Origin: Pleodorina starrii
Lineage: Eukaryota > Chlorophyta > Chlorophyceae > Chlamydomonadales > Volvocaceae
Assembly (NCBI GenBank): GCA_030267565.1
Contig: BRXU01000003.1
Span: 8,201,501-8,265,500, forward strand
Reading direction: 5' to 3'
Length of the DNA stretch: 64,000 nucleotides
The position numbers were made by a program, and so were the translations under genes. Below the pieces are notes generated by a model. It was not told the DNA's origin. It made no database searches and worked only from the letters and a program-made list of their open reading frames with translations. The first letter of the stretch is position 1, and each line of letters opens with the position of its first letter. Shown here piece by piece: positions 33,923 to 45,400 of the stretch.

Positions 33923-36900
33923 CTACAGCTCTGCTGCCGCCGCCGAAGACGCCGCCGCCGCGGCCTGGGGCGGTGGTGCCGCCGCCGGCACAGCGGTGGC
34001 CGGCGGGCTGTTGATCCCCGGCAAGATGAACTCATCGTCGTCATCAGCGGCATCGGGAGGCGCAGCCGCCGCGGCGGCGGCGCCCTGGTCGGTCTCCCCC
34101 GCGGCCGACGCGGCGGGGTCTTCGGGGCGCTTGATCGAGGTGTGGAAGGGGCAGCTGCGCTTCGTCCAGCCCTTGTACACCACCTGGCGGGGCGGGGCGG
34201 GGCAGGGCCGGGGCGGGGCGGGGCGGGGCGGGGCAGGGCCGGGGCGGGGCGGGGCAGGGCCGGGGCGGGGCGGGGCGGGGCAGGGCCGGGGCGGGGCGGG
34301 GCGGGGCCGGGGCGGGGTGTGTGACGGATGACGGGTGAGGGGTGAGGGGGGCCAGCCGAGAGGGAGAGAGAGAGAGAGAGGTGCGAGAGAGGTGTGCACG
34401 GAGGAGGAGGAAGAAGGAAGGGAAGAAAGCGTGAGACGGGCGCATGTCACAACCAGTCGAGACCAGATGCAGAAACCCGGGCAGGCAGGCGGGGCGCAGG
34501 CCAGAGGCCCAGTGCCCGACGTGCTGGCGGCCCATCTGCCCTCCGTGTCCCTTTCCGGAATGAAAGCGCGACATCGCGTGCGCGCCTCGCCCGTTGCCCC
34601 TCCCCCGCCCCAAAACACACACACACACACACACCCGCGCGCGCTCCACTTTCCCTTTTCGGCCGCCTCCGCCTCCCGACCCCGCCTGCCCTCCTCCCTT
34701 ACCTTGGGCGGCCACTCGTGCGGCTCCATGGGTCGGAAGTGGTGCTTGGTGGTGGCCATGTAGGCCTTGGCTCGCTGCTTGACGTCCTCGGGGATCTGGT
34801 GCAGCTCGTCCAACGTCTGAACGACACAGTACGACACGGGGTACAGTGTGATGGTGAGTACGGCGATACGGAAGTGCAGAGCCCGGATGCACACATCCTC
34901 GCGCCCCGGGTGCGGGATATCGGCCTTGTCCGGGCCAAAGCGCTCCTCGCCTTGCTTACTCCCTGGCATCCCGCCCTCGCATGCCCCGCATCCTCAACGC
35001 CTCCCTCATCCCTCGCTTCACCCCACCCCACCTGCCCGAATATGTTTGCGAAAATCTCCCAGTGAGACAGGTTGAGTCCCTCGAACAGCAGGTGCAGGTG
35101 GATGAGCCGCAGGTCGGCAGACAGGCCGGGTAGCTCGTCCTGAGGGGAGAGAGAGGGGGTTGGTCAGCACAGTCGGTGGTCGCGGTGGTCTTCCTTCATG
35201 CCCCGCCCGTTCGCCCACGTTGCAAACGTCGGTTCCTTCACTGCGGTTTCGTTCTTTTTCCCCTCCCTCCCTCCCTCCCTCACCTCCAGCAGCTCCTCCC
35301 CCCCGAACACCAGCAGCATCAGCGCCTCCTGCTGGTTCTTCAGCTGCGTGCGACACAACAGGGGGGGCGGGCAGGTGGGCAGGCAGGGGGGGTTTAGAGA
35401 GCTAGAGAGCAACCACAGCGCACAGGCAGGCGGAGGAGGAAGGCTTCTAGGGTGAGAGCGGCATGCGGTAAATCGGCGGTAGATCTTGAGCGGCGCGGAT
35501 CGAGGCGCGGGTCGGCGGGGGCGAGTAAAGGGACGGGGGTAGGGACCTGGGCGAGAAGGGAACCGTAGGGAGGGCGAGAGAGAGGAGGAAACGGCGCAGA
35601 GGGAAAGGAGGAGGGGCAAGGGGGGACCGGGGCCCAGGGGAGGCGCGGGTGGGGCTTTCGGAGAAGGCCCGACATCCCCCGGGAGAACGCAGCCTCCGGT
35701 GCGCGGGCGCGAGCGGCCTCTCCTGCCCCGCTCGCCGCAAGACACGCCCCCACGACTACCGCTTCGACATGGTCTTGGCTGCGGCCCAGTCAGACCCTGT
35801 CTGCTGCCAGCCTGGGCAGTCCTACCACTGACAACCCCGGCTCGCACAGCCGCGCAAACAACTCGCCTTGAGCATGTCCACGCCGTCGAAGAAGGTCTGC
35901 AGCTCCTTCTTTTGCAGCACCTGACGCCGGGGCCAGCAGAGAGCGGAGGGGAGGGAGGGGCGTGGGTACCCAAGGGGAGGGGTACAGGAGCGCCAACAAC
36001 CGCAGCGAAGAGACCGCGGCGACGCCACGGGGGGCGGGGCGCGTGCGGGGACGGGGTGCCGGTGTCGATGTCGGGGTGCCGGTGTCGGGGTCGGGATCGG
36101 TCGTCAACAAACCCAAAGCGCAGACCAAGGACACAATGGCATCCGCTCATAATGGTTTTGCTTGGGAGGGCCGAGGAAGCGATGCTGAGCGGCACACGCG
36201 CGCAGCGGAGGCGGTGGCCCGAGGGCGTGGGGACTTCGACAGCCTCGCGGGGAGCGTGAAGGCGTTGCAGGACAACATGAAGACCATGCAGGACAACATG
36301 AAGACCATGCAGGACAACATGAAGACTATGCAGGGGTGGCAGCGCCTTAATCCTCATCCATAGTCTTCATGTTGTCCTGCATGGTCTTCATGTTGTCCTG
36401 CATGGTGTTCATGCTGTCCTGCAACGCCTTCATGAGACTATGGATGAGAAGCTCACTAAGGATGACATGAGCGGCGGCGGGGGCGCCCCAACAGCACTGC
36501 GGTGAGCACCCGGCCGTTGCGTGCCCCTTCCGGCGCTTCCCGGAACGGCACATCTCCGGCCCCGCTTGCTCTACACCGCAGCCCTCCACACCCTAGCCCT
36601 CCCCCCTTTGGCCCGTTGCTTCTCAGTCCCCTGCCACCCAGCCCCAACCCAGCCCCACCTTGCCGTAAAACTTGTCAACCAGGAACTTCATCGAAAACTC
36701 CTCGCTGCCGCGGACACGCTTGTGGGCTTGTACGCCGTCCTCGTCGCCCGTCAGCTCCTGGGGCGCACTCAGCCCCTGGACCTATGGGAAACCCCGGGGG
36801 AATATCCACGGATAGGATGGGTAGACGGGGGGTTGACGGATGCGGCCCGTGATGCCAATGATACCCGACAGCGCAGCAGCTCGCTCGACTTTGCGCGACT

Positions 36901-37249
36901 CGCGAAGGCGCTGCGCGGCTCGATAGACGCACCTCTGCCCCCAGCGAGCTTGCTTGATGAGGCAACGCCACGCCGCTCACCTGGAAGGATACTTTGCGCG
37001 GCATCCGGCGACCCGAGGCCGTCCGCTCCACGAGGCTGCCCGCGCCATCGCTGTCCGCAAACGACGCGGTGCTGCTGCCGTGCTTGAGCGCGGACCGCGG
37101 CCTCGGCGAGGTGCTGTCCTTCCATGCCTTTGGGGGGGGGGAAAGCAAGGGGATGTGGGTTTTGGAGGAAGTACGGCACATGTCACGTCAGCCGCAAAGC
37201 TCCCAAAGCGGTCCTCTTCGCTTGTCAGTCTCCCGCGCGAGTTGCGCAT
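33923..37249 (-). CDS. Truncated (2/2) hemoglobin, group I type, with N- and C-terminal extensions, 309 aa
   Basis: Exons: 37249-37187, 37127-36981, 36781-36659, 35920-35867, 35343-35284, 35139-35032, 34816-34703, 34183-33923. All are in phase 0, totalling 310 codons. The globin core (about residues 98-220) follows the chlamydomonad group-I pattern: FLVDKFYGKV (Tyr109 at B10), LQTFFDGVDM, a GG turn, DLRLIH with His163 at the proximal F8 position, HWEIFANIFGQTLDEL. By alignment with the C. eugametos globin, the distal E11 Gln is kept (Gln134) but E7 is Leu130 instead of Gln. Before the core is a Ser/Arg-rich leader of ~98 residues; after it come a KHHFRPMEPHEWPPK segment and an Ala-rich, acidic tail. 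The intron after exon 4 has a GC donor (AAG|GCGAGT). The first two exons are the least certain: the 59-nt intron 1 is short but has a strong pyrimidine tract. Confidence 0.85.
34187..34320. repeat. GGGGC-based minisatellite in the last hemoglobin intron
   Basis: This is a run of GGGGC with GGGCAGGGCC variants, beginning immediately upstream of the last exon's acceptor in transcript terms. Runs of four or more G could fold as G-quadruplexes on the non-transcribed strand. Confidence 0.9.
36256..36433. repeat. 75-bp inverted repeat made of 21-bp tandem units, in a hemoglobin intron
   Basis: The left arm (about 36256-36330) contains tandem GACAACATGAAGACCATGCAG-like 21-bp units. The right arm (about 36358-36433) is its reverse complement with only a few mismatches; the spacer is about 27 bp. 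Both arms, read in their own sense, encode the heptad MQDNMKT. The structure sits in the intron between exons 3 and 4 of the hemoglobin gene (35921-36658) and would form a very stable hairpin in the pre-mRNA. Confidence 0.93.
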
Positions 37250-40200
37250 CAAGTGGAGGCCAAAGCCTTACAGTCCCGGGAAAGTCAGGAGGTCACGGCA
37301 GGACGCCAGCAAACCGCCCTTGCGCGAGCGAGTGGAGCGTGCCAGTCGCGCAGCCTTCGGGCTTCATGGACTGCTTGTATGTAATCCGTGCGCACCACGA
37401 TGCGACAGGTTCACGCTGGGATGGACGTACAGAGCGCTCGCACGTATCTATCCGGCACCGACACAGCCCCCATTCCACCCGGAGGTCGCGCTTCCGAGGA
37501 CGACAGACCCAATTTCGCCGGCACTCAGCCCAGGCTTGCGCGAACGAACCTCAGGGTCCTTAACGCGAAGGCTTCCCAACTGCCCTTCCGTGAAAGAGTC
37601 GTCTTTCTCTAATTGGTCTGTTGTTTCTTCCATCTTCACATCCTCGGCTGGGGGTAGAGCTGTGGGTTTGTGTTGGCCACGGTCACGGAAGTTAATTCGA
37701 ATCGCGGCATACAAGCCTACAGAGGCGTATCTCTAGCCAAATTCATGATGGTGTCTAGTTGGGTTAACGTACCGGTTTGCGTGCTTGAAGGTGCCGGCTC
37801 ACTGACAGTTGCTTTGCTCGAGTCCTCTCGCTGCGGGGAAGCCTTGTCGGTCCGGTTTCTATGTGTACTTGCAAAACCTCCCATAATTGCCAAATGTCAG
37901 CCGTCCCAAAGCGAAGTCAAGACTCCCGGCAACTGTTATGGTCAATGCAGTACGCCCAAGGCTGGCAGTGTTACAGCTTTCCACACAAAAATTTGCTCGG
38001 CATAAGGATGGGAATCTCGGTGGGGCGTAAGAGCCGTCCTTTATTACGTATCCGGTTTCACCGTGACTTGGGGGCAGTCCTTGCGGCTTGCGCAGAGTTT
38101 TTGGGATTGTCAGTACAAAGCGATCGACGAAGACTAGTTAATATGAACACTGTAAGCCCTTGACAGTTTCAGAAAAGAAAATTGCAGTACACCGCAGTAC
38201 GCACCCAGATACACGTTGGCTGCAAGCTTAACGCGAACACCCGGCGCGCGCTGGCTATTTCTGCTGCTCCATGCTGGCCCTCATAATCCTTCGCCTGCCT
38301 TCTAACAAATCGATTGCACGGCCGCGTCACCACAATAGTAGCTTGGCGCCACTTGACAGAGAAAATCTGGGACGGTGAAAAGGGAAAACCTGGGACGGTG
38401 AAGAGGTGAAGGCGAAAACATACATGCACCAGTCCAAACTCACCGCTAGATACAATAATTAAAGCGGCATCTGGGTATCGCACACCATTCCCTCCTCCAA
38501 AGTCGGACCCGTCATGACCCACGGGACGGAAACCAGAAACAGGGTGCACTTTCCTTGTCACTTGGCTCTTACGCGTCCATATCCCAATGTCCGAAGCATA
38601 ATGAGCACCAAGACGCCACACCTTGTACTGCGCACAGAGGTGGGCCGCGAATCTGCGTAATCCCAGCCTCCACGTGTTCAGCCCCTCCCTAGCAGCCTTC
38701 ACCAGCAGCCCAGCCCCTCTGCATGCTCTCCCCTCCCTTCCCCCCGGCGCTCGCTCCTAGATAACTGGTCCGCGGTGTCTGGGCCGGCAAGGCGTGTACC
38801 TTGCCTGGCCACTTCCGGCCGCAGCGATCGGCCGATCGGCCTGCTGGCTAGGCTGGCTCTACCTTTCGTGTCAACTTACCGTGCTACCGGGCGGTCGACG
38901 GCTGTCGCGGTGCTGTCACCCTGCGTGGCACCTTCCCTGGGAGTGGCCTCATCCATCCCTGCGCTGTGGGCCCCTGCTGCGGCCCGTTGCTGTGGGTCCT
39001 TGTTACCTGAAGTTTTGGGCTCCTGGCTGGCCCGGGTCGTGTCTCTGCTTGCTTGGGCCCGCTTAGGATGCGAGAGTTACAATGAGGGACCACTAGGGTC
39101 CTGCGCTGGTGCACTCTGAGTCAACTCAGAACCTCACGGGCCGCTTAGCTTTCCGCAGTTTGGGCTTCCTTCGGCCGCAGCAGTGTCAGGTGTGGTTTGT
39201 ATTGCACCGTTCGGGTCGGTTCACTGTGGACGCAAACGCTTCATTCGCACTACGACTAACATTTCCATCAGCCCAAAAATCAGCCCCAAAGCGTCCCCCA
39301 AGCAACACCAGGAGGGTAACCCGCAGCTGGCTGTGTCTCGTTGGGTGGCAACGAGCCGCCTGGAATGACAACATCCCAACGGCGCTGCCAACCCAACGAG
39401 GCGCGGCCACTTGTGCGTAGCGCTTGCACAGCGATCGGATACAAACGGCAGATCTGGGGGTGGGGGTGGAGCCAGCCCGGCGGGCCGGGCAGCCATACGC
39501 TGCAAGAAGTCACACGTTTAAAGTCACAGAAAACAGCTCCCGACGTGAGAGGCGTATTGCACTCTCGAGCCCGCACTGCGTCGACGGTCGCCGGTGATCT
39601 GCTGCCCAGCCGGCTCGCCCCAACGCCGCCCGCCTTGACGAATACGGCCCGCCGGCAGGTCTGAAAGCCCTCCGTATCGCCCACGCCAAACCTCCCCACC
39701 CTGACACAAAACTGCCGCTCAGAAACCATAAAATGGTTTCCGCATTTCAGCAAAAGCACCGCCCTTAGAACATCGCTCGCATGTCGTCATTCCGTTTAGT
39801 ACAAAATTCGCTTGCATAAATTTCGCCGTTTCTACGGCCTCAAAGTGTTTCACTGTTGGGTTTTGAGACGTCGCATAAACCGAGACAGCCCCAGGCGCCT
39901 GCCGCCATGGATACCGACCGCGCGCCCTGCTTCCCAACCCCCCGCAAAAGCCACCCCCAACAAGCAAGGCCCCGTATACGCGGCCGCACTCCCCCAATTG
40001 CCCCCGGCCCCCCACCAAACACGCGAGTCTGCTGGTTCCGGAGCCGCAGCCTTGGGCGTCCCGAGCTGTCTGTCACGGAAGCCATGTCCGTCGTCCGGGA
40101 CTGTGCGGTCCTAAGCGGGAAAAGTAACCCGGCCAATAATTCAAATATAGTTTACCGTTGACATTGGAGGCAGCGTGATCAATTACTTTGACTTAGTTTG

Positions 40201-40426
40201 GCCATACGAGCCAAAATGTTGTTGGCATCTACCCCGGAAACAAGCCCAAGACCTCGCTAGTCATCTTCTGCCGGCCCTATGAATGTCATTTAGCATAGGA
40301 TGAAAGTCTCTGCGGGGCGGCCCAGTCGAAAAGGCTTCGGGACGTCGGCGTGGCCTCGGCAAGGGCGGGAAGCCGTGAATCGGGGCCGATCAAGTTTGCG
40401 TATGTGCCGTGTCAGGCCTTATAGCC
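37250..40426. other. No supported gene
   Basis: Candidate coding stretches were considered at 37448-37665 (-), 38169-38702 (-) and 38775-39420 (+). None shows a known domain or a coherent exon chain. The 37448-37665 stretch (MEETTDQLEKDDSFTEGQ) could be an upstream exon of the hemoglobin gene, but no clean donor connects it. A GGGACGGTGAA repeat occurs at about 38368-38402. Confidence 0.4.
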
Positions 40427-41768
40427 AATTTACATGACACGTTACGTTACCTCACGTTTACATGTAAAGTGGCAGGCCCAAACGGATCCCAATTTACACG
40501 GGCTGTTTTCTCCCAGGGGACGTTCTGTCTGTTGGCGCGAGGTCCGTACACACTATGTTTTATGGCGGTGACGTCAAAGCGCCCATGTCATATCACACCA
40601 GCACGATGTTAAACCCTTAGGACGAAGCCTGCGAGCGTTGTTGCCCATAATGGAACCCGACGCGCTGAGGTCGGCCTCAGAGTACGCCAAGCCCTCGATG
40701 GCGGTCTCATCGCGCTCATTGTTTGCATACTGATTATACTAAAGTTGTGCGGCGTCGGCGAGCGGCTGCGACCGCGGCCGGCCCTGCGCGGCGTCGGCCT
40801 GGCTCTCGGAAGCTCGGCCTGCTGACCGACCACTGTGTTTTGTCGAGAAGCAGCAGCGCCTTGTCAAGATCCATGTTGACTTTATGCAGAACTAGCCGGC
40901 AGAGAAACTCATTCGGGAGTGCCGACCGTGGTGAGGGACCGGTGCACTTGTAGGTCGTACTATTTCGGAAAATAGTACGGCACGCATGCTCCAGCGCTGT
41001 TCCCGCGCACGTAAAAGGTATTCACATAACTGCTTGGCCTTGTATCGGTTCGTTATATGTGCCCCAGCAGCTTTGGTCACTTAGGCAGCTATTCATAAAT
41101 GGACATGACTACGCAATTCTCTGAGCAATTACGCGTAGCACGAGTTTGCATTAAACAAGCAGAGGACATCAAGGCCGTGCGTGATATAGCACTCTTCGAG
41201 CTCGGCGTCGGCGAGCGGCTGCGACCGCGGCCGGCCCTGCGCGGCGTCGGCATGGCTCTCAGAAGCTCGGCCTGCTGACCGACCACTGTGTCTTGTCGAG
41301 AAGCAGCAGCGCCTTGTCAAGATCTATGTTGACTTCATGCAGAACTAGCCGGCAGAGAAACTCATTCGGGAGTGCCGTCTGTGATGAGGGACCGGTGCAC
41401 TTGTAGGTCGTACTATTTCGGAAAATAGTACGGCACGCATGCTCCAGCGCTGTTCCCGCGCACGTAAAAGGTATTCACATAACTGCTTGGCCTTGTATCG
41501 GTTCGTTATAGTGCATAGGAGCAGTGCGTCTGCTGCCGCTGCGCTTGTGCGGAGTTGCCCTTCGTCATGTAGTAAGTTCGCAGTGGGAACGCGATGGAGA
41601 TCGCCAACGATACCAAGTATATGACATAACTGAACGATTGGTCTTGAAGGAAATCAAAACTATGCTAAAATGAGGTTGTACTGGCTGTAACGGGGCGAGG
41701 GGTCAACGTTTGGTCAATTACACCCCCACCGCCCACCCCTGGGGCCACGTTAGACCTTTTGGCCACAT
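40427..41768. mobile_element. Mobile element copy 1 (3'-truncated, internally duplicated)
   Basis: It starts with AATTTACATGACACGTTACG, identical to the terminus of copy 2 (55685), and runs collinear with it through modules that include GGCGTCGGCGAGCGGCTGCG, CTAGCCGGCAGAGAAACTC and TGTATCGGTTCGTTA. It ends near GGGGCCACGTTAGA, where copy 2 goes on to its own 3' terminus. A ~300-bp module is present twice (40751-41057 and 41214-41510). The coding part seen in copy 2 (MDMTT...) survives only as a short stretch at 41100-41212 before the duplication interrupts it. It lacks the LINE insertion of copy 2. Confidence 0.8.
40956..40979. repeat. Conserved hairpin inside the mobile-element module
   Basis: CGTACTATTT pairs with AAATAGTACG across a short loop. 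The same hairpin occurs at 41409-41432 and in copy 2 at 56091-56114, where the stem is one pair longer (CGTACTATTTT/AAAATAGTACG). Its retention in all three modules may reflect function in the element or simply recency. Confidence 0.75.
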
Positions 41769-41877
41769 GCGCTAATCGACGGCAATCATAACAATCCATA
41801 TACGCTCCAGTGCTGCTTATGTATCACAATGGACAGGCGCGGTGCTCTCGAACTATCCAAATGAGAATTAGCAGACT

Positions 41878-41905
41878 GTACGGCGTGAGTCCACTCACGC
41901 CGTAC
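41878..41905. repeat. Perfect 13-bp palindromic hairpin
   Basis: GTACGGCGTGAGT and ACTCACGCCGTAC are exact reverse complements separated by CC. The hairpin is not inside a recognised gene. It lies ~500 bp downstream of the membrane-protein stop codon on that gene's side, so it might act in its 3' end, or it may be a relic of a foldback element. Confidence 0.8.
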
Positions 41906-42413
41906 AAAGTTTAAATACAGACGCCACTTGACACTCGCACAGTCTCAGGAAACAGATGTATATTGTCTACCAGTCACATCGTCCTAAAAGTCCTGGTGTC
42001 ACTGTTGATAAGGAAGTTTAGCAACCAACATTCTTCCCGCGACCGCACCACAGCTCTGCTAGCCGGTTTTTAAACACCTGGGGGCCCCCCACGCCGCCCC
42101 TGGCCTACCGGTCTGCCGAGAAGGGCCGAGACCCCCCCCAATCTCCTCTGGCCCCCCGCGGTCGGTTAAAGCCGAACCGGTTCCTTCAGCCTCGCAAGCT
42201 GCCTTCACGCGCACGCACCCCTACGCAAGAAGCGCTGCGCGTACAGTCACTTCTTGCCGGCGCCGGGGAATGGGTGGGCTGCTCTCGATCTCGCCTACTC
42301 GCCTACTCCCATACACACACAACAAAAGGGGATGGGGGCGGGTCCGACCGGGTCTGGCGCCTGCGGCACACGGACCCCCCTCAAGAGCGGGCCGGCGGGC
42401 AGGGTCGGGGTCG

Positions 42414-45400
42414 TCAGCGCTGGCTCATCTCGGGTCGGTCGGCGCCAGGGCGGAAGTCAATGTCGAGGTCGATGCGCGGGAGGGGGCCGGGGTCGGGGCC
42501 GGAGGAGCCGGCGGCGGGATCGCGGACGGTGGGGTCGGGGGAGGTGCCGGTTGTGGGGCCGGGGGTGGCGGCGGGGACAGGGCGCGGGCTGGAGGGTGTT
42601 GGGGTCAGGGTCAGATCTACGCGCGGGTTCATTCGACTGTGCGTCGGCGAACCCCCACAGATGGAGGAGGAGCAGGACGAGGGCGCGCGGGGGGGCCGCC
42701 ACTGCAGCTGCAGCTGGTGCTGGTGCTGCGGCTGGTGCAGCTGGGGATGCGGCTGGTGGTGTTGGTGAGGTTGGTGGGGTTGGTAGGAAGGGGACCGAGG
42801 GGATCCGCCCTGCGGCGACGTCGCCGTCGTCGCCGTCGTCGTAGACTGCGGCGGGAGGTACGGCGGCGAGGCGTACGGCTGCAGCTGCGGCACGGGCGAG
42901 CTGCGCTTGGAGAGCGTGCCGCAGAGGCGAGTGTACGACGTGGACGAGCGCAGCGTCAGCGCACCGCCGCCGCCGGAGGCCTGACGCAGCGGCAGTCCGA
43001 CGCTGATGCTGCGGGCGCAGGAGCCGTGTGCGGACGCGCCGGCGCCGGCGGCGGCGGGCGACGCCGGCGACGCCAGCGGCGGCGCCGCCGCCGGGCCCGC
43101 AAAGAGTGTCGTACTTGCCCAGACGTTCCCAGAGCTAGTCCGCCACACCGCCGCCTCTGATCCGATCCTGGCAGTCTGCGTTGGCTCCTCCGCGCCATGT
43201 ACCCATCCGCCGCCCCAGCCGTCGCCGGCGCCGCCACTGACTCTGTCAGCGCTCACTCGCCCGTTGAAGCCGCCGCGGCCGAGGCCCTCCGACGACGCCG
43301 ACAGCGCCGCCGGCGCGGCGCCAGTGCCGTCGGTCCCGCCGTACCCCAACGACGCAGACGGCGCCGGCGTCAGCTTGGCCGGAGACGACGCCGGCGGCAC
43401 GGCCTCCGCCCGCGTCGTGTAGCGCAGCGCCCAGGCGGTCCCCTTCTCCAGTCCGCCGCCGCCGCCGCCGCGTGCCCCCGCTCCAGGGGTGCTGTAGCGG
43501 CGCAGGCCACCGCCGCAATCTCCATCGGGCCCGTTGTAGTAGTTGTAGTCGGGCTGTAGCACCAGCACAAGCTCAGCGCTCATAGTCTGGATGGGCGGCG
43601 GCGGCGGCGGCGGGCCCGCCGCCGCCGCCGCCGACCCGTGGGCCCTGCCGTTGGCGGCGGCGCCGCCGCCGCCCGTCGCCAGGGCTAGGCCCATGGCTGC
43701 GTGGTGTAGCCTCTGTTGCGAGTGGCCCGTCTGCGCCATCATGAGTTGCTCGTCCCGTTGGTAGCCGCGGATCTGGATTTGGGTTGGTTGATTTGGGTTT
43801 GTCAATTTGGGCCTAGAATTGGGGTCGATTGGGGTCTGCTTGGGGGCTCAAACACAAATACGGCATGCAGAGAGCCGTGGGGAGGCGACGGTGGTGCAAC
43901 AAGTGGTGGAGGCTGGAGGGCGCCTCCAGCTCTCTTTGGCCAGTTTGCGTGCGGCCCCTGACAGCTCCGTTCCTCCTCTTTGCGTTGCGCTGCGCTGCGT
44001 TGCGTTGCGTTCCGCCGGTGCACCCAGCCACCAGACACCCACACGTGCAGCGTTTCGACGGGGGGCACACTGCGGCTCTCGGTGCGGACTTGAAAGAGCG
44101 CATGTACGACCCATTCGCGTATGTGCCGACTCAGCGGCTCAATCACGGTACGACTGACCAACACGCATGTACGACGACTCGTGTGCCCATGCACGGCACG
44201 GCTCACCAGCACATGTACGACGGCAAACGTCAGCGAGTGCAGGGCGCAGAAGCCCAGGTAGGGGTACAGGAAAATGGCATCCATCCTGAGGGGCGAGGGA
44301 AGAGGGGAGAGGGGAGAACGGGAAGAGAACACGAAAGCCGGATTGGGCAAAAGAAAAGGAAAGGAACGCGACAGCAGAGGAAACCCCACAATAGTCCGGG
44401 AAGGAGGGAACCGCCGGTGCCAAAGGCCCCCAACCCCCCCCCCCCGGCCCCCCAGGCCGCTACATCGGATGGGCTTCAGCCGTCAAACCCTACTCCGCCA
44501 CCCAATGTGTACGACGGCCGCCATCCAGCCTCACCCAGCCGGGGCCAGCCCCACACCCCTGCAAACACCCCTCCACCTGCACCACCCCTCCCGCCCCGCC
44601 CCCGGCCCTCCAGCCCACCCACCCACTCCTCCCGCCAAGCCCTCCAACTCCCGCCCCTACCCCACCCACCCACCCACCCACCCCCGTAACCCCACCCACC
44701 CCCGTAACCCCCTCACCCTGTGGACAGCTCGCACATGAGCGCCACACTCCACATCAGCACTAATGTGGCACTCAGCTGCCGTATGTTGGCGCAGGAGCAG
44801 CAGGGGCCGCCTGAAAGGGAGGGACGGGGGAGGGGGAGGGGACAAAGGAGGAGAACCGGTCGAGCAGGCAAACTGACTGATTAACTGACTGACTGACCGG
44901 CGAGAGGAGGAGAAGGATTCCTTGTGTTCGATACCAAATTAGTGCTTGTTGACGGTGTGCGTGTGTGTGTCCATGTGTGTGTTCGTGTGTGGGGTGTATC
45001 CACGTTATCCCGGCTAGCCAGCCAACCAACCAGCCAGCCAGCCCCCCCACCCGCCCCGCCGCCTACCAAAGCACATGGCAGCATCCGAGTAGGGCACCGT
45101 GTAGCAGAGGCACCGAGGACGGGGCATGCGCAGTATGGCCAGGGTGCTGATCACCAGATGGATCGTGGAGACGCCCATCAGCGCAAAGGTCTGGAGGGGC
45201 GGTGGGGCGGAGGAGCGGAGGGGCGGAGGGGTAAAAAGAAAAAATCGCAGCGGGGGGCGGTGGGGCGGAGGGGTAAAAAGAAAAAATCGCAGCGGGGGGC
45301 GGTGGGGCGGTGGGGAGGAGGGGGGTGATCAGCGAGATGCGGCACCGCAGCAGAGGGGCACTGGGGCGATGGGGAGGACTCGAGGCGGGTCGCAGGGAGT

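Noticed and set aside
33717..34331. 204-codon plus-strand frame
   Set aside because: Antisense of the hemoglobin Ala-rich tail and of the GGGGC minisatellite.
36256..36433. CRISPR-like array of 21-bp repeats
   Set aside because: The units are contiguous without spacers and form an inverted repeat in a eukaryotic intron.
37448..37665. Possible first exon of the hemoglobin gene (MEETTDQLEKDD...)
   Set aside because: A clean donor in the right phase was not found, whereas the ATG at 37249 gives an all-in-phase model; kept only as an alternative.
38169..38702. 177-codon minus-strand frame with some protein-like stretches
   Set aside because: No recognisable family, no splice-site support; could be mobile-element debris but cannot be shown.
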